The notes: generated from the sequence alone by a model not told the origin. Shown: positions 34,866 through 42,719, numbered from the stretch's first letter. The stretch: 47,131 nucleotides of DNA from Nitrospira sp. (GCA_005116885.1 SWDP01000010.1:196355-243485), one strand, 5' to 3'. Translations and numbers: made by a program.

Positions 34866-35726
34866 ATGGTATGGCTATTGCCGGCTGTTCTCGGAATGAT
34901 AGCGCTCGCAAGTTGCTCAGGTGAAAAGGCTCGGGTTACGACTGACGAGCTTCGAGCGACCAGCCAAACTGTTCGCGCGCCGATAGAATTCGCTCCGCCT
35001 TCCCCCGACACTATTCTGGGCAGTCAACTAGGTGAACAGATCCGACTCGGCTATGAGATCGTCGTCAACACGCAAGAATATGCTCGCCCCTATGTTGGCA
35101 ATCGCCTCAACTGCACCAACTGTCATCTCGACGGCGGGCTCAATCCAAACGCCGCCTCATTCGTCGGCCTTGCCGCAATCTATCCCGAATATCGCCCTCG
35201 CAGCGCGAAAGTAAATACGCTCGCCGATCGTGTCAACGAGTGTATGGAGCGGAGCCTGAATGGGCGGGCATTTCCACCGGACAGCTCCAAGCTACAGGCC
35301 GTCGTCGCCTATATCACCTGGCTTTCACGCGGCGTGCCGATCGGTGCGAAAATATCCTGGCGGGGCCTCCAGCGCATTGAGTCACGTCGCCCGCTCGATG
35401 CAGGCAACGGGAAGACCGTGTTCGCGAGCAAATGTGCCTTCTGTCACGGCTCCGATGGCCAAGGGACGATGGCCGCGCCGCCGGTCTGGGGCGTTCTCGC
35501 ATCGCTCAGAGGCTCGGAAGTACTGGAGGATATGTTCCGTTCGCCAAGATCCATTTTGCGGGCGAACGGCTACACAAAGTGCGGTTGGTACCTCCTCGCC
35601 TCTTCGCTCGCTGCGGCCTTGCTGGACAGCCTTTTTGATCATCCTGCGACTATGTTGATCTCAGCGCCATCGGTACTATGCCATTGGCGTTCTACGTATA
35701 AATCGAGTTTTTCCGCATCCTGCTAG
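34866..35726 (+). CDS. diheme cytochrome c lipoprotein, C-terminus aberrant
   Basis: The 286-residue protein has a lipobox LASC at residue ~17 and heme sites CTNCH at 83 (NCTNCHLDGGLNPNAASFVGLAAIYPEYRPRSAKVNTLADRVNECMERSLNG) and CAFCH at 190 (KCAFCHGSDGQGTMAAPPVWG). The pattern CxxCHLDxG...PxYxxRxxxVxxLxxRVNxCxxRSLNG is that of diheme SoxA/TsdA-related cytochromes, including thiosulfate dehydrogenase, but the substrate is not established. After AAPPVWG the expected (R/K)xNMPxG and DVAAF(I/V) segments are missing in this frame. The last ~80 residues look unrelated, so a frameshift or rearrangement is likely. ATG 34866 with GAGAGGGGC. Confidence 0.75.
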   Translation: MVWLLPAVLGMIALASCSGEKARVTTDELRATSQTVRAPIEFAPPSPDTILGSQLGEQIRLGYEIVVNTQEYARPYVGNRLNCTNCHLDGGLNPNAASFVGLAAIYPEYRPRSAKVNTLADRVNECMERSLNGRAFPPDSSKLQAVVAYITWLSRGVPIGAKISWRGLQRIESRRPLDAGNGKTVFASKCAFCHGSDGQGTMAAPPVWGVLASLRGSEVLEDMFRSPRSILRANGYTKCGWYLLASSLAAALLDSLFDHPATMLISAPSVLCHWRSTYKSSFSASC

Positions 35727-35757
35727 GCGTAAACGTTGCGAGGGTGGTGTTATCACG

Positions 35758-36192
35758 ATGAACGCGATGCTCGTCACACTTCTCGTCAGCCTACTGAGTG
35801 CTTCTGTTGCGGGGCTCAGTGGAGCGGCTGAGACGTCTCAGGGCCCGCATCGAGTGGTCATGCACCTCAATTCAGGCGATGAGAAGGTGCAACGAGGCGC
35901 GTTGAATAATATCCGTAATCTTTATCAGGAAGTGGGCCGTGAGCACCTGCGTGTGGAGTTGGTCGTGCATGGCGCCGGGCTGCCGCTGTTGACGAAAAAA
36001 GATTCGACGTTGGGGCCGGAACTGGCGCAACTGAAGACGGCCTATGCTGTCGAGGTTACTGCCTGCTCCAATACGATGAAGGCTCAGGGTCTTACGCGGG
36101 CGGATTTGCTCGATCAGGTGGACCGAACGGTTCCCGCCATGGTCCGTCTGATGGAATTGCAAGAAGAAGGCTGGGCCTATATCAAACCGTGA
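35758..36192 (+). CDS. exported DsrE-like protein
   Basis: The 144-residue protein has a signal peptide (MLVTLLVSLLSASVAGLSGAAE). The mature part has the DsrE/DsrF fold: RVVMHLNSGDEKVQRGALNNIRNLYQEVG, LRVELVVHGAGLPLLTKKDS, AVEVTACSNTMKAQGL. One conserved Cys sits in the ACSNTM loop, the position of the persulfide-carrying Cys in related proteins. This suggests periplasmic sulfur carriage or a structural role. The next gene, a YeeE/YedE transporter, starts 8 bases after the stop. GGTGGTG precedes the ATG. Confidence 0.82.
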   Translation: MNAMLVTLLVSLLSASVAGLSGAAETSQGPHRVVMHLNSGDEKVQRGALNNIRNLYQEVGREHLRVELVVHGAGLPLLTKKDSTLGPELAQLKTAYAVEVTACSNTMKAQGLTRADLLDQVDRTVPAMVRLMELQEEGWAYIKP

Positions 36193-36199
36193 AGCCGAA

Positions 36200-36766
36200 A
36201 TGAAGAAAAACATTCCAAATCGTCCTGACATGTCTCACGAGGATGCGAGCCCGGTACTCCGATGGTGGGCCGGTGGGATCGGAATCGGTCTGGTCTTGAT
36301 CGTCGCTGTTGCATTGGTCCAACCCATCGGGGTGTCGGCGCAGTACGTCGTGTTGGATGGCGTGCTCCTGCACGCTGTGCTTCCGGACATCGCGTCGACA
36401 AGTCCCTACTTGGCCAAGACTGCGCAAGGATGGACGCTGGCCACCTACGAATTCTTCTTTGTGTTGGGGATCCCGTTGGGTGCGTTGGTGGCAGCGATGG
36501 CCACCTCACGTTTCACCATTAGAGTCGTGCCGACCGAATGGAAAAAACGGTTTGGCTCGAATCCTGGACGTCGCTTGGTCTGGTCCTTCGCCGGAGGATT
36601 TCTCCTCCTCTTCGGAGCCCGCTTCGGCGGCGGCTGCACCTCCGGGCACATGATCAGTGGGATATCTCAATTGGCCATCAGTTCCTTTGTCTTTTCGGCG
36701 GCACTCTTCATCAGCGGGATTATCACGGCGCGCCTCCTCTATCGGGATGGAGCGTCAAGATGTTGA
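36200..36766 (+). CDS. YeeE/YedE-type transporter, first half
   Basis: The 188-residue protein has an N-terminal helix (WWAGGIGIGLVLIVAVALVQPIG), further helices, and the signature FGARFGGGCTSGHMISGISQLAISSFVFSAALFISG. The Cys in GGGCTSGH is the thiosulfate-passing residue in characterised YeeE. Full-length YeeE has two repeats in one chain; here they are two genes, this one and 36760, overlapping by 7 bp. Likely imports thiosulfate or another sulfur species. Flanked by DsrE and OsmC genes that may handle the sulfur. Confidence 0.85.
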   Translation: MKKNIPNRPDMSHEDASPVLRWWAGGIGIGLVLIVAVALVQPIGVSAQYVVLDGVLLHAVLPDIASTSPYLAKTAQGWTLATYEFFFVLGIPLGALVAAMATSRFTIRVVPTEWKKRFGSNPGRRLVWSFAGGFLLLFGARFGGGCTSGHMISGISQLAISSFVFSAALFISGIITARLLYRDGASRC

Positions 36767-37293
36767 CACTCGCACTGGGGTTGGCGCTCGGGGCGGCGTT
36801 TGGAGCCCTACTCCAGCTCTCCGGCGCGTCGAGTCATACCAAGATTGTCAATGCGCTCCGGTTGAAGGATTTGACCATCATGAAGCTGATTCTGATGGCC
36901 ATCGGCGTCGGGCTCATGGGGGTGCATTTATTGGATCTGTTCGGCTTCGCCAATATGAAGGTGAAAGATCTCTATCTTTTAGGGCTCATTCTCGCCGGGC
37001 TGATCTTTGGTGTGGGATTTGCGCTGACGGGATACTGCCCCGGTACGGCACTCGCAGCCTGCGCAGAGGGTAAGCCGGATGCCTGGGTCACTGTGTTGGG
37101 CGGATTATGCGGAGCGCTCGCATTCGCTTTCCTGTTTCCTGAGGTCGAAGAGTCTCTGATGACCATTGGTCGATATGGTCCGGTGACGATTCCAGATGCT
37201 GCTGGAATTCACGGCATGTGGATCGCGGCGCCGTTGGGAACCGTCTGCGTCTGGCTGGCGATGCGATTGCCTGAACCGGGAGGTGCGCAATGA
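36760..37293 (+). CDS. YeeE/YedE-type transporter, second half
   Basis: The 177-residue protein has five to six helices and the second-repeat signature GVGFALTGYCPGTALAACAEGKPDAW, whose Cys matches the counterpart of GGGCTSGH. The ATG at 36760 overlaps the end of the first half by 7 bp and its stop overlaps the OsmC start by ATGA, giving tight coupling. Frames reaching farther upstream are shadows of the first half. Confidence 0.85.
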   Translation: MLTLALGLALGAAFGALLQLSGASSHTKIVNALRLKDLTIMKLILMAIGVGLMGVHLLDLFGFANMKVKDLYLLGLILAGLIFGVGFALTGYCPGTALAACAEGKPDAWVTVLGGLCGALAFAFLFPEVEESLMTIGRYGPVTIPDAAGIHGMWIAAPLGTVCVWLAMRLPEPGGAQ

Positions 37294-37706
37294 CACTCAC
37301 CGTGGTCTACCATGGCGGCACTCGGTACGACATCACGAGCGGCAAGCACCGGGTTGTCACCGATCAGCCGATCGAAGAAGGGGGACAGGATGCCGGCATG
37401 AGCCCTGTCGAACTCTTCGTCGGTTCACTCGCCAGCTGTGTCGGGTATTTTGTTGGCCGCTACTGCGACCGCCATCAGATCTCGACCAAAGGGCTGAGCG
37501 TCGAGGCGGAATGGACCATGGCGGAACAGCCGCATCGGGTGGGCCAGATCACATTGGCGATTCGCTTGCCGCATCGCGTGACGACTGCACAAAGCGAGCG
37601 GCTGCTCAAAGTGGCACATGGCTGCACCGTGCATCAATCTCTTGCGGTGCCTGCCGGCGTGGCGATCGAACTCAATCCCCATCACAGGGAGGAGAAACCA
37701 TCGTGA
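37290..37706 (+). CDS. OsmC-family protein
   Basis: The 138-residue protein reads VTDQPIEEGGQDAGMSPVELFVGSLASCVGYFVGRYCDRHQI (first conserved Cys in a helix) and KVAHGCTVHQSLAVPAGVAIEL (second Cys). This is the OsmC fold of the subgroup often found beside YeeE/YedE and rhodanese genes. Members reduce hydroperoxides or transfer sulfane sulfur; a persulfide-related role here is inferred from context. ATGA overlap with the transporter. Confidence 0.85.
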   Translation: MTLTVVYHGGTRYDITSGKHRVVTDQPIEEGGQDAGMSPVELFVGSLASCVGYFVGRYCDRHQISTKGLSVEAEWTMAEQPHRVGQITLAIRLPHRVTTAQSERLLKVAHGCTVHQSLAVPAGVAIELNPHHREEKPS

Positions 37707-37719
37707 AAGGAGAGGCGGC

Positions 37720-39126
37720 ATGTATCTGAGAAATCGGGTGGTCATTGGAAGCGCTGCACTCGCGTTACTGGGACTCATGTCGTCCCCGCAGCTGTCGTTT
37801 GGGAGCGATCAAGCGCGCGCGAAAGACATCATCCAGCAGACTTGCGTGCAATGCCACCGGCTGGAAGGTCAGCCGGATTCTCGCTTCAATCTGAGGGCGC
37901 CAGACCTCATCTGGGCCGGCAGTAAGTACAAACGACCCTGGTTGATCCAGTGGCTGACGGGCAAGGAAGCGCCATTATATGCCAAAGGTTATCGATGGGA
38001 TCTGACCGAGGTGCCGTCGAAGCATCCAATGGTGACTGAGCCGGAGGCCCATGCCATTGCCGACTACTTTACTGAGCACAACAAGGACCCGCGCGTGAAG
38101 GTCGGCGCGTTCGACCGCTCGAAGGTGACGAAGTTCGAGGCGACGTTCGGGGGGAAGGCCTTCAAGGCGCATGCCTGCCTCGGCTGTCACGTGATCGAAG
38201 AGGATGGCAAGCTCATCGGGGGTCCCCAGAGCACATCGCTTGTAGCGGCCGGACAGCGGTACGATCAGGATTGGCTCTTCCGTTTCGGACAGAATCCACA
38301 GGACTTCCCGCCACACAGCGGCGAGTTTCTTGCCGATGCGACGGAGCCACAGCTTCGCGCGGTGATCGGGTTTCTCATGGTGCAGGGGGTGAAGGACTTC
38401 ACGTACTACGAGCCCTGGACGAGCCGTGAATTCGAGATGGCCAGCGTGGATCGGGGTAAGGTCGTCTATAAGGAATATTGTTCGCAATGCCACGGCGCAA
38501 CAGGTAAAGGTGATGGACCGGCAGCCTCCGGTCTGGAACCCAAACCGGCGATTCATGCCAACATTCCATTTGAAAAGCTCCCGATTGAATATCTGTACAA
38601 CGTCATCAATCATGGCGGGCCGGCAGTAGGCAAATCACCGAATATGCCCTATTGGAATTTGACGATCGGTCAACAGGGCGTGGCCGATGTAATGGCCTAT
38701 GTGAAGGCGACGTTTAAGGGAGCGCCGGACATGGCCACCGCTCCGAGCGGGGGTCAGGGAGGAGTCTGTGTGCAACCGCGCAAGACGGCCAAGGCTCCGG
38801 ACGAATTCATGGCCAAGACGAATCCGCTCCCTGCTTCCGCTGGAGCCATTCAGGCAGGGAAGACACTTTACTTGAAGACGGCCCAACCTGTGGCTTGTGC
38901 GATGTGCCATGGAGAGCAGGGGGATGGAAAAGGAATTATGGGGGCAGCCTTGGTGCCGCCGCCGCGTAACTTCACGTGTGGGTCGATGATGCAGGATATT
39001 TCCGATGGGCAACTGTTCTGGATCATCAAGAACGGTTCGCCGGGAACCGGGATGATGCCGTTCTCCGGATTGCCGGATGAGCAGGTGTGGCAGCTGATTC
39101 ACTACGTTCGTTCATTGGCGAAGTAG
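37720..39126 (+). CDS. exported tetraheme cytochrome c
   Basis: The 468-residue protein has a signal peptide (VVIGSAALALLGLMSSPQLSFG) and four heme sites: CVQCH at ~42, CLGCH at ~153, CSQCH at ~254 and CAMCH at ~393. It reads as a chain of class I cytochrome c domains, the last ending MMPFSGLPDEQVWQLIHYVRSL. The middle link carries a Gly/Ser/Pro-rich stretch (TAPSGGQGGVCVQP). It would conduct electrons in the periplasm and may receive them from oxidation of the sulfur compound handled by the upstream genes. ATG 37720 has AAAGGAGAGGCGGC; starts 13 bp after osmC. Confidence 0.88.
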   Translation: MYLRNRVVIGSAALALLGLMSSPQLSFGSDQARAKDIIQQTCVQCHRLEGQPDSRFNLRAPDLIWAGSKYKRPWLIQWLTGKEAPLYAKGYRWDLTEVPSKHPMVTEPEAHAIADYFTEHNKDPRVKVGAFDRSKVTKFEATFGGKAFKAHACLGCHVIEEDGKLIGGPQSTSLVAAGQRYDQDWLFRFGQNPQDFPPHSGEFLADATEPQLRAVIGFLMVQGVKDFTYYEPWTSREFEMASVDRGKVVYKEYCSQCHGATGKGDGPAASGLEPKPAIHANIPFEKLPIEYLYNVINHGGPAVGKSPNMPYWNLTIGQQGVADVMAYVKATFKGAPDMATAPSGGQGGVCVQPRKTAKAPDEFMAKTNPLPASAGAIQAGKTLYLKTAQPVACAMCHGEQGDGKGIMGAALVPPPRNFTCGSMMQDISDGQLFWIIKNGSPGTGMMPFSGLPDEQVWQLIHYVRSLAK

Positions 39127-39240
39127 GATGTGAAGCGCGAAAAGCGGTCATTGGTCACTAGTCAATGGACAGAGAAATGACTGATGACGAATGACCAGTG
39201 ACTGGCAGGCCGAGCCGAGAAATATGACCAACGAGATGCA
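39127..39240. repeat. short inverted/direct repeat cluster
   Basis: Words ggtcattggtcactagtcaatg and gacgaatgaccagtgactgg are imperfect inverted copies, next to gtgaagcgcgaaaagcgg. Same style as the GTGAAA elements in other gaps. It separates the tetraheme gene from the cytoplasmic DsrE gene. Confidence 0.6.
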
Positions 39241-39263
39241 AAGAGTGAACAAAGGAGTAGATC

Positions 39264-39623
39264 ATGGCGACATTTATTGTGTCTGGAAGTCGAGGGACGG
39301 ACGATCCGACGATGGCGACGCTGCCGTTCATGGCGGCGAAGGTTGCGAAGGAGCAAGGGCATGAGGTCGTGCTCTGGCTTTGGAATGAAGCGGTCACGCT
39401 CGGGCGCAAAGGAACCGCCGATCACGTGACGGGGGTGAATCTGACGCCAATGAAAGATCTGCTGACAGCCGTCCAAGCGGCGAATATTCCCATCTGGGTC
39501 TGCGGGGCCTGTGCTGTGGCGCGGCAGATCGGTTCGGGAGATCTTGTTTCTGGCGCCACGATCAAAGGCATGGCAGACTACATCAAGGCCGTTGCTGAAC
39601 GTGATCGCAACGTCGCATTCTGA
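39264..39623 (+). CDS. cytoplasmic DsrE-family protein
   Basis: The 119-residue protein has no signal peptide. FIVSGSRGTDDPTMATLPFMAAKVAKEQGHEVVLWLWNEAVTLG and NIPIWVCGACAVARQIG match the DsrE/TusD-like fold, with a CxxC (CGAC) at the sulfur-carrying position and GMADYIKAV at the end. The GGSRGxDDPTxATxPFxxA form is usually linked to sulfur relay or to sulfur-oxidiser gene sets. It could take sulfur entering through the YeeE/YedE pair; inference. ATG with AAAGGAGTAGATC. Confidence 0.85.
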   Translation: MATFIVSGSRGTDDPTMATLPFMAAKVAKEQGHEVVLWLWNEAVTLGRKGTADHVTGVNLTPMKDLLTAVQAANIPIWVCGACAVARQIGSGDLVSGATIKGMADYIKAVAERDRNVAF

Positions 39624-39650
39624 TTCTGCAAAAAATGGAGGAGTCTTTGT

Positions 39651-40712
39651 ATGTCAGCCGATGGCGAATCGACCGGAAAATCAAAAGGCCGAACGGGTCG
39701 GCGGGCTGAGGCGCACCTTGGCCAGTCCATCGAACAGGACGGGCGTCTCGATGCCAATGAGCTGGAGGCCATTCCTACAATGGTGCCGCGGGAAGGAGAC
39801 GGTTACCGAGTTTCGCTCAGCGGGCTGGTCGGCCAGGAGCTTGGACGCATCGGCGAACCGGGCCACGGCTTGACCGCGGACGATCTCCGAAGAATCAACA
39901 CGAGAAAAGGTTTTTTTAAGCTCCTTGAGAGTAAAGCTGTCGATATCGAGGAGGTGCGCAAGACACTGCTGTACGAGCAAGAGTTGCGGCAATTACAAGT
40001 TGAATTAGTCAGGCTTCAACGGTGGGTACAAAACAAAGGCGAACGGATTGCGATCCTGGTCGAAGGGCGCGATGCGGCCGGGAAGGGCGGCACGATCCGC
40101 CGGTTCACCGAGCATCTGAATCCTCGCGCCATGCGAGTGGTCGCGCTGCCCAAACCGTCGGATGAAGAGCGGGGGCAGTGGTACTTTCAGCGCTATATCC
40201 GACAGCTGCCCAACAAGGGCGAGATCGTGTTCTTCGACCGCAGTTGGTACAACCGCGCGGTGGTTGAACCGGTGATGGGGTTTTGCAGCAAGAAGGAACA
40301 TCAGCGGTTTCTGCAGCAGGTTCCGGAATTCGAACATATGCTCTACGAAGACGGGGTGACCATCATCAAGTTTTGGTTCTCCATTTCCAAGGAAGAGCAG
40401 GCGAAGCGATTCGACGCGCGCAGGCAGAATCCACTCAAGCAATGGAAGCTGAGCCCGGTCGATGACAAGGCGCAAGAGCTGTGGGACTCTTATACCCGCT
40501 ACAAAGAGGAGATGTTCAGCAAGACGCACACGACGTTCAGTCCTTGGATTATCGTCAAAGCCAACGACAAGCAGGCGGCGCGTTTGGAAAGTCTCCGGCA
40601 CGTGCTGAATTTGTTGCCCTACAACGGCAAAGACGAAGCTCCCATTCGACTGGCGCCGGACCCCAACGTGATCACTCGATTCCACCGCAAGATGGTGGTG
40701 CTGGATTTGTAA
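39651..40712 (+). CDS. ppk2: polyphosphate kinase 2
   Basis: The 353-residue protein has Walker A AILVEGRDAAGKGGTIRRFTEHLNPR near residue 135, lid-region LPKPSDEERGQWYFQRYIRQLP, and Walker B GEIVFFDRSWYNRAVVEPVMGF, then the C-terminal SPVDDKAQELWDSYTRYKEEMFSKT and WIIVKANDKQAARL. PPK2 enzymes transfer phosphate between polyphosphate and nucleotides, mostly NDP phosphorylation. An N-terminal ~90-residue basic extension precedes the kinase core. ATG 39651 with GGAGGAGTCTTTGT. It is 27 bp downstream of dsrE. Confidence 0.93.
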   Translation: MSADGESTGKSKGRTGRRAEAHLGQSIEQDGRLDANELEAIPTMVPREGDGYRVSLSGLVGQELGRIGEPGHGLTADDLRRINTRKGFFKLLESKAVDIEEVRKTLLYEQELRQLQVELVRLQRWVQNKGERIAILVEGRDAAGKGGTIRRFTEHLNPRAMRVVALPKPSDEERGQWYFQRYIRQLPNKGEIVFFDRSWYNRAVVEPVMGFCSKKEHQRFLQQVPEFEHMLYEDGVTIIKFWFSISKEEQAKRFDARRQNPLKQWKLSPVDDKAQELWDSYTRYKEEMFSKTHTTFSPWIIVKANDKQAARLESLRHVLNLLPYNGKDEAPIRLAPDPNVITRFHRKMVVLDL

Positions 40713-40940
40713 TACGCTGCAGCAAGAAACTTTTCTGCGTTTGACTCATCCAATCACGGTTCATTTTCCAAGTTTGCCGTATTCATGCCGGGTGCGCCCA
40801 CCGTTGCATTTTGCCTCAGTTGCCTGCCCAGATCGTTGCAAGACTCCCCAGTCCCGCAAACACGATAGAACGAGACCACTATTCCCATTGCTGAACACGC
40901 TGTTAATCCAAGGCTATTTGGAACTCTGATTTTTTCCGAT
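40713..40940. other. intergenic stretch without a gene
   Basis: 228 bp with no conserved frame; it precedes the sigma-54 site at 40941. No terminator hairpin after ppk2 was obvious. Confidence 0.5.
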
Positions 40941-40956
40941 TGGCATAGAGGTTGCT
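40941..40956 (+). promoter_or_regulatory. sigma-54 promoter of the CBS gene
   Basis: TGGCATAGAGGTTGCT: TTGGCAT at -24 and TTGCT at -12, with the GG and GC ten bases apart, one of the best matches in the window. The predicted start near 40967 gives an ~85-base leader before ATG 41051. Confidence 0.75.
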
Positions 40957-41050
40957 GATCCATTCATACGAGCCGTCGAGGCAGCGCTGCTGCTCGATGA
41001 GCCGAATGATTTGTGACCCTGTAACGATTCAACATCAAGAGGAGGGTGCT

Positions 41051-41497
41051 ATGACCACGTTAGCCAGGCCGGGTGTTCCTGCCGGGGGGTTCAAGACAAT
41101 TGGGCAAGTGCGTGCCACGAATGATCTGGTGTTTACTCGGAAACAAAATGCGATGGGGATTGCCGTTGAATTGTTGACGACGCATACGCCGGGAGCACCG
41201 GTGGTCGATGGGGAGGGGAGGTTCGCCGGATTCATCAGCGAGTTCGACATCCTTCGGGCGCTGGAAGCGGGGAAGGATCTGAACCGGCTGGCCGCAGAGG
41301 ACATTATGGTGAAAGACCGCATCGCCGTGACAGATGAGACGAGTTTCGATGAGGCGGTGAAGCTCATGGAGGATAAGCGGCTTCTCAACCTGCCGATCGA
41401 GAGGAACGGCAAGATCGTCTATTCGATCACGCGGCACGATCTGCTGCGGGCCTGGATTGGCCTTGGAGTCGATATCGAATCGAATGTTGCCCCGTAA
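41051..41497 (+). CDS. CBS-pair regulatory protein
   Basis: The 148-residue protein has two CBS motifs (IGQVRATNDLVFTRKQNAMGIAVELLTTHTPGAPVVDGEGRFAGFISEFDILRAL and AEDIMVKDRIAVTDETSFDEAVKLMEDKRLLNLPIERNGKIVYSITRHDLLRAWIG). It has no other domain. It presumably binds ATP/ADP/AMP and regulates a partner. ATG 41051 with AAGAGGAGGGTGCT. Frames extending back to 40952 cross the sigma-54 promoter and are not real. The same operon may include the cytochrome gene 87 bp downstream. Confidence 0.88.
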   Translation: MTTLARPGVPAGGFKTIGQVRATNDLVFTRKQNAMGIAVELLTTHTPGAPVVDGEGRFAGFISEFDILRALEAGKDLNRLAAEDIMVKDRIAVTDETSFDEAVKLMEDKRLLNLPIERNGKIVYSITRHDLLRAWIGLGVDIESNVAP

Positions 41498-41583
41498 GCG
41501 GTGTCTGTGCGTTGAGGATCTGAACGATGTGAGAGCGACGTTGGCGGACTATTTCGGCATCCTGTGAGAGGAGGAGAAAGTTG

Positions 41584-42180
41584 ATGAAGCTGAATATGTT
41601 CCCATTGATAGCCGTCATTATTTCCCTTGCCATTCCCGCTGTGGCTGCCGAACGGCACATGATGCAGTCGCTGGTGCCGGCCGATAAGCTGGCCGATGCG
41701 CGCGCACTCATGAACCCGTTGCCGAAATCCCCGGAGGTCGTCAAGGAGGGCAAGACGCTCTACGACGGAAAGGGGGCTTGCTTCAACTGTCATGGAAAAG
41801 ATGGGGACGGCAATGGGCCGTTGGCGGCCCAGCTGAATCCATCGCCCCGCAATTTCCAGCATCATGGATTCTGGCGCCATCGTACGGAAGGTGAAATATT
41901 CTGGGTGATCAAGAACGGATCGCCCGGTACCAGCATGGTGGGATTCGGCGGGCAACTGACGGACAAAGAGATCTGGAGCATGATCCAGTATCTGCGCGGC
42001 TTCGCCGGCGAACATGGACCGGGCATGATGGGGCGTGGACAAGGCATGGGGCCCATGATGGGGAGAGACGGTGGCATGGGCGGTATGGGACAGGGCGGAT
42101 CGAGAGGTGAGATGGGGGGCATGGAAGGCATGAAGGGTTGTGAAGGTGAGGGCTGCCCTCAATCCAACTCAAATCCATAA
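41584..42180 (+). CDS. exported cytochrome c with Gly/Met-rich tail
   Basis: The 198-residue protein has a signal peptide (FPLIAVIISLAIPAVA, cut at AVAAE), one heme site CFNCH near residue 62 (KGACFNCHGKDGDGNGP), a distal Met in TSMVGFGGQLTDKEIWSMIQYLRGF, and then a ~60-residue tail rich in Gly and Met (GPGMMGRGQGMGPMMGRDGGMGGMGQGG) ending with CEGEGCPQ. Met-rich tails usually bind Cu(I) or Ag(I). A periplasmic electron carrier with a metal-binding extension is inferred. ATG 41584 with GGAGGAGAAAG; the preceding TTG is not needed. Confidence 0.85.
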   Translation: MKLNMFPLIAVIISLAIPAVAAERHMMQSLVPADKLADARALMNPLPKSPEVVKEGKTLYDGKGACFNCHGKDGDGNGPLAAQLNPSPRNFQHHGFWRHRTEGEIFWVIKNGSPGTSMVGFGGQLTDKEIWSMIQYLRGFAGEHGPGMMGRGQGMGPMMGRDGGMGGMGQGGSRGEMGGMEGMKGCEGEGCPQSNSNP

Positions 42181-42370
42181 CGACCCATCTATCGCTTCAC
42201 TGGTTCTGCAGTGTTGCATGGCTCGCCCGCTTTGAAGGCTGCTGCCTTTTGCGAGAGTGATCCCTCTCGCGGTGGGGGTATTCGTCGGCAAACCATCCGT
42301 CATGTCTTCTCTCTCTGCGTCATCACATAGCCTGTGCCCTTATTCTCTAGTGATGCCTATGCGAAGGGAG
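42181..42370. other. intergenic stretch without a gene
   Basis: 190 bp after the cytochrome; no conserved frame, ends at the sigma-54 site. Confidence 0.45.
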
Positions 42371-42386
42371 TGGCAGGACACTCGCA
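42371..42386 (+). promoter_or_regulatory. sigma-54 promoter of the DUF2934/Spy-like genes
   Basis: TGGCAGGACACTCGCA, with GG and GC ten bases apart. The -12 half and flank (ACTCGCAATGA) are identical to those of the promoter at 32802. The predicted start near 42397 precedes the small DUF2934 gene and the Spy-like gene. Confidence 0.65.
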
Positions 42387-42480
42387 ATGACTATCTTCGA
42401 AATTCTTATTCCTTGAACGTGGACATTCCCGTTAGCCTGCTACGGAGAGGGTCGTTACGACCGGCGCGGAGTACGCAGAC

Positions 42481-42639
42481 GTGAGAGAAAGCACGGGTTT
42501 GGCCCTGGACGATCTCGATGTTCTGATTGCGCAACGCGCGTTCGACCGGTACCAAGCGAGGGGCTGTCAGGATGGTTGTGATCTTGACGACTGGCTCGAA
42601 GCTGAACGGGAAGTCCTGAGCCAAGTCCCGCCTTTGTAG
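42481..42639 (+). CDS. small DUF2934-type protein
   Basis: GTG 42481 (GGAG ten bases upstream) opens 52 codons: VLIAQRAFDRYQARGCQDGCDLDDWLEAEREVL. The pattern IxxRAxxxYxxRGCxDGxDLDDWLxAExE is the DUF2934 consensus, a short helical domain found alone or with other domains in Nitrospira and other environmental bacteria; function unknown. The sigma-54 promoter 95 bp upstream and the Spy-like gene 80 bp downstream suggest a shared stress-induced transcript. Confidence 0.8.
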   Translation: MRESTGLALDDLDVLIAQRAFDRYQARGCQDGCDLDDWLEAEREVLSQVPPL

Positions 42640-42719
42640 AACAGGAGACAGAATCAACAACTCCGTTCCAATAGTAGCAAGTAGCGACCTTGGACGGACT
42701 CACACGGGAGGTGATCGTC

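Noticed and set aside
35725-35740. AGGCGTAAACGTTGCG matches the sigma-54 spacing upstream of the exported DsrE gene
   Set aside because: The predicted transcription start would fall about 7 bases before the ATG, downstream of the ribosome site, so it cannot serve this gene normally.
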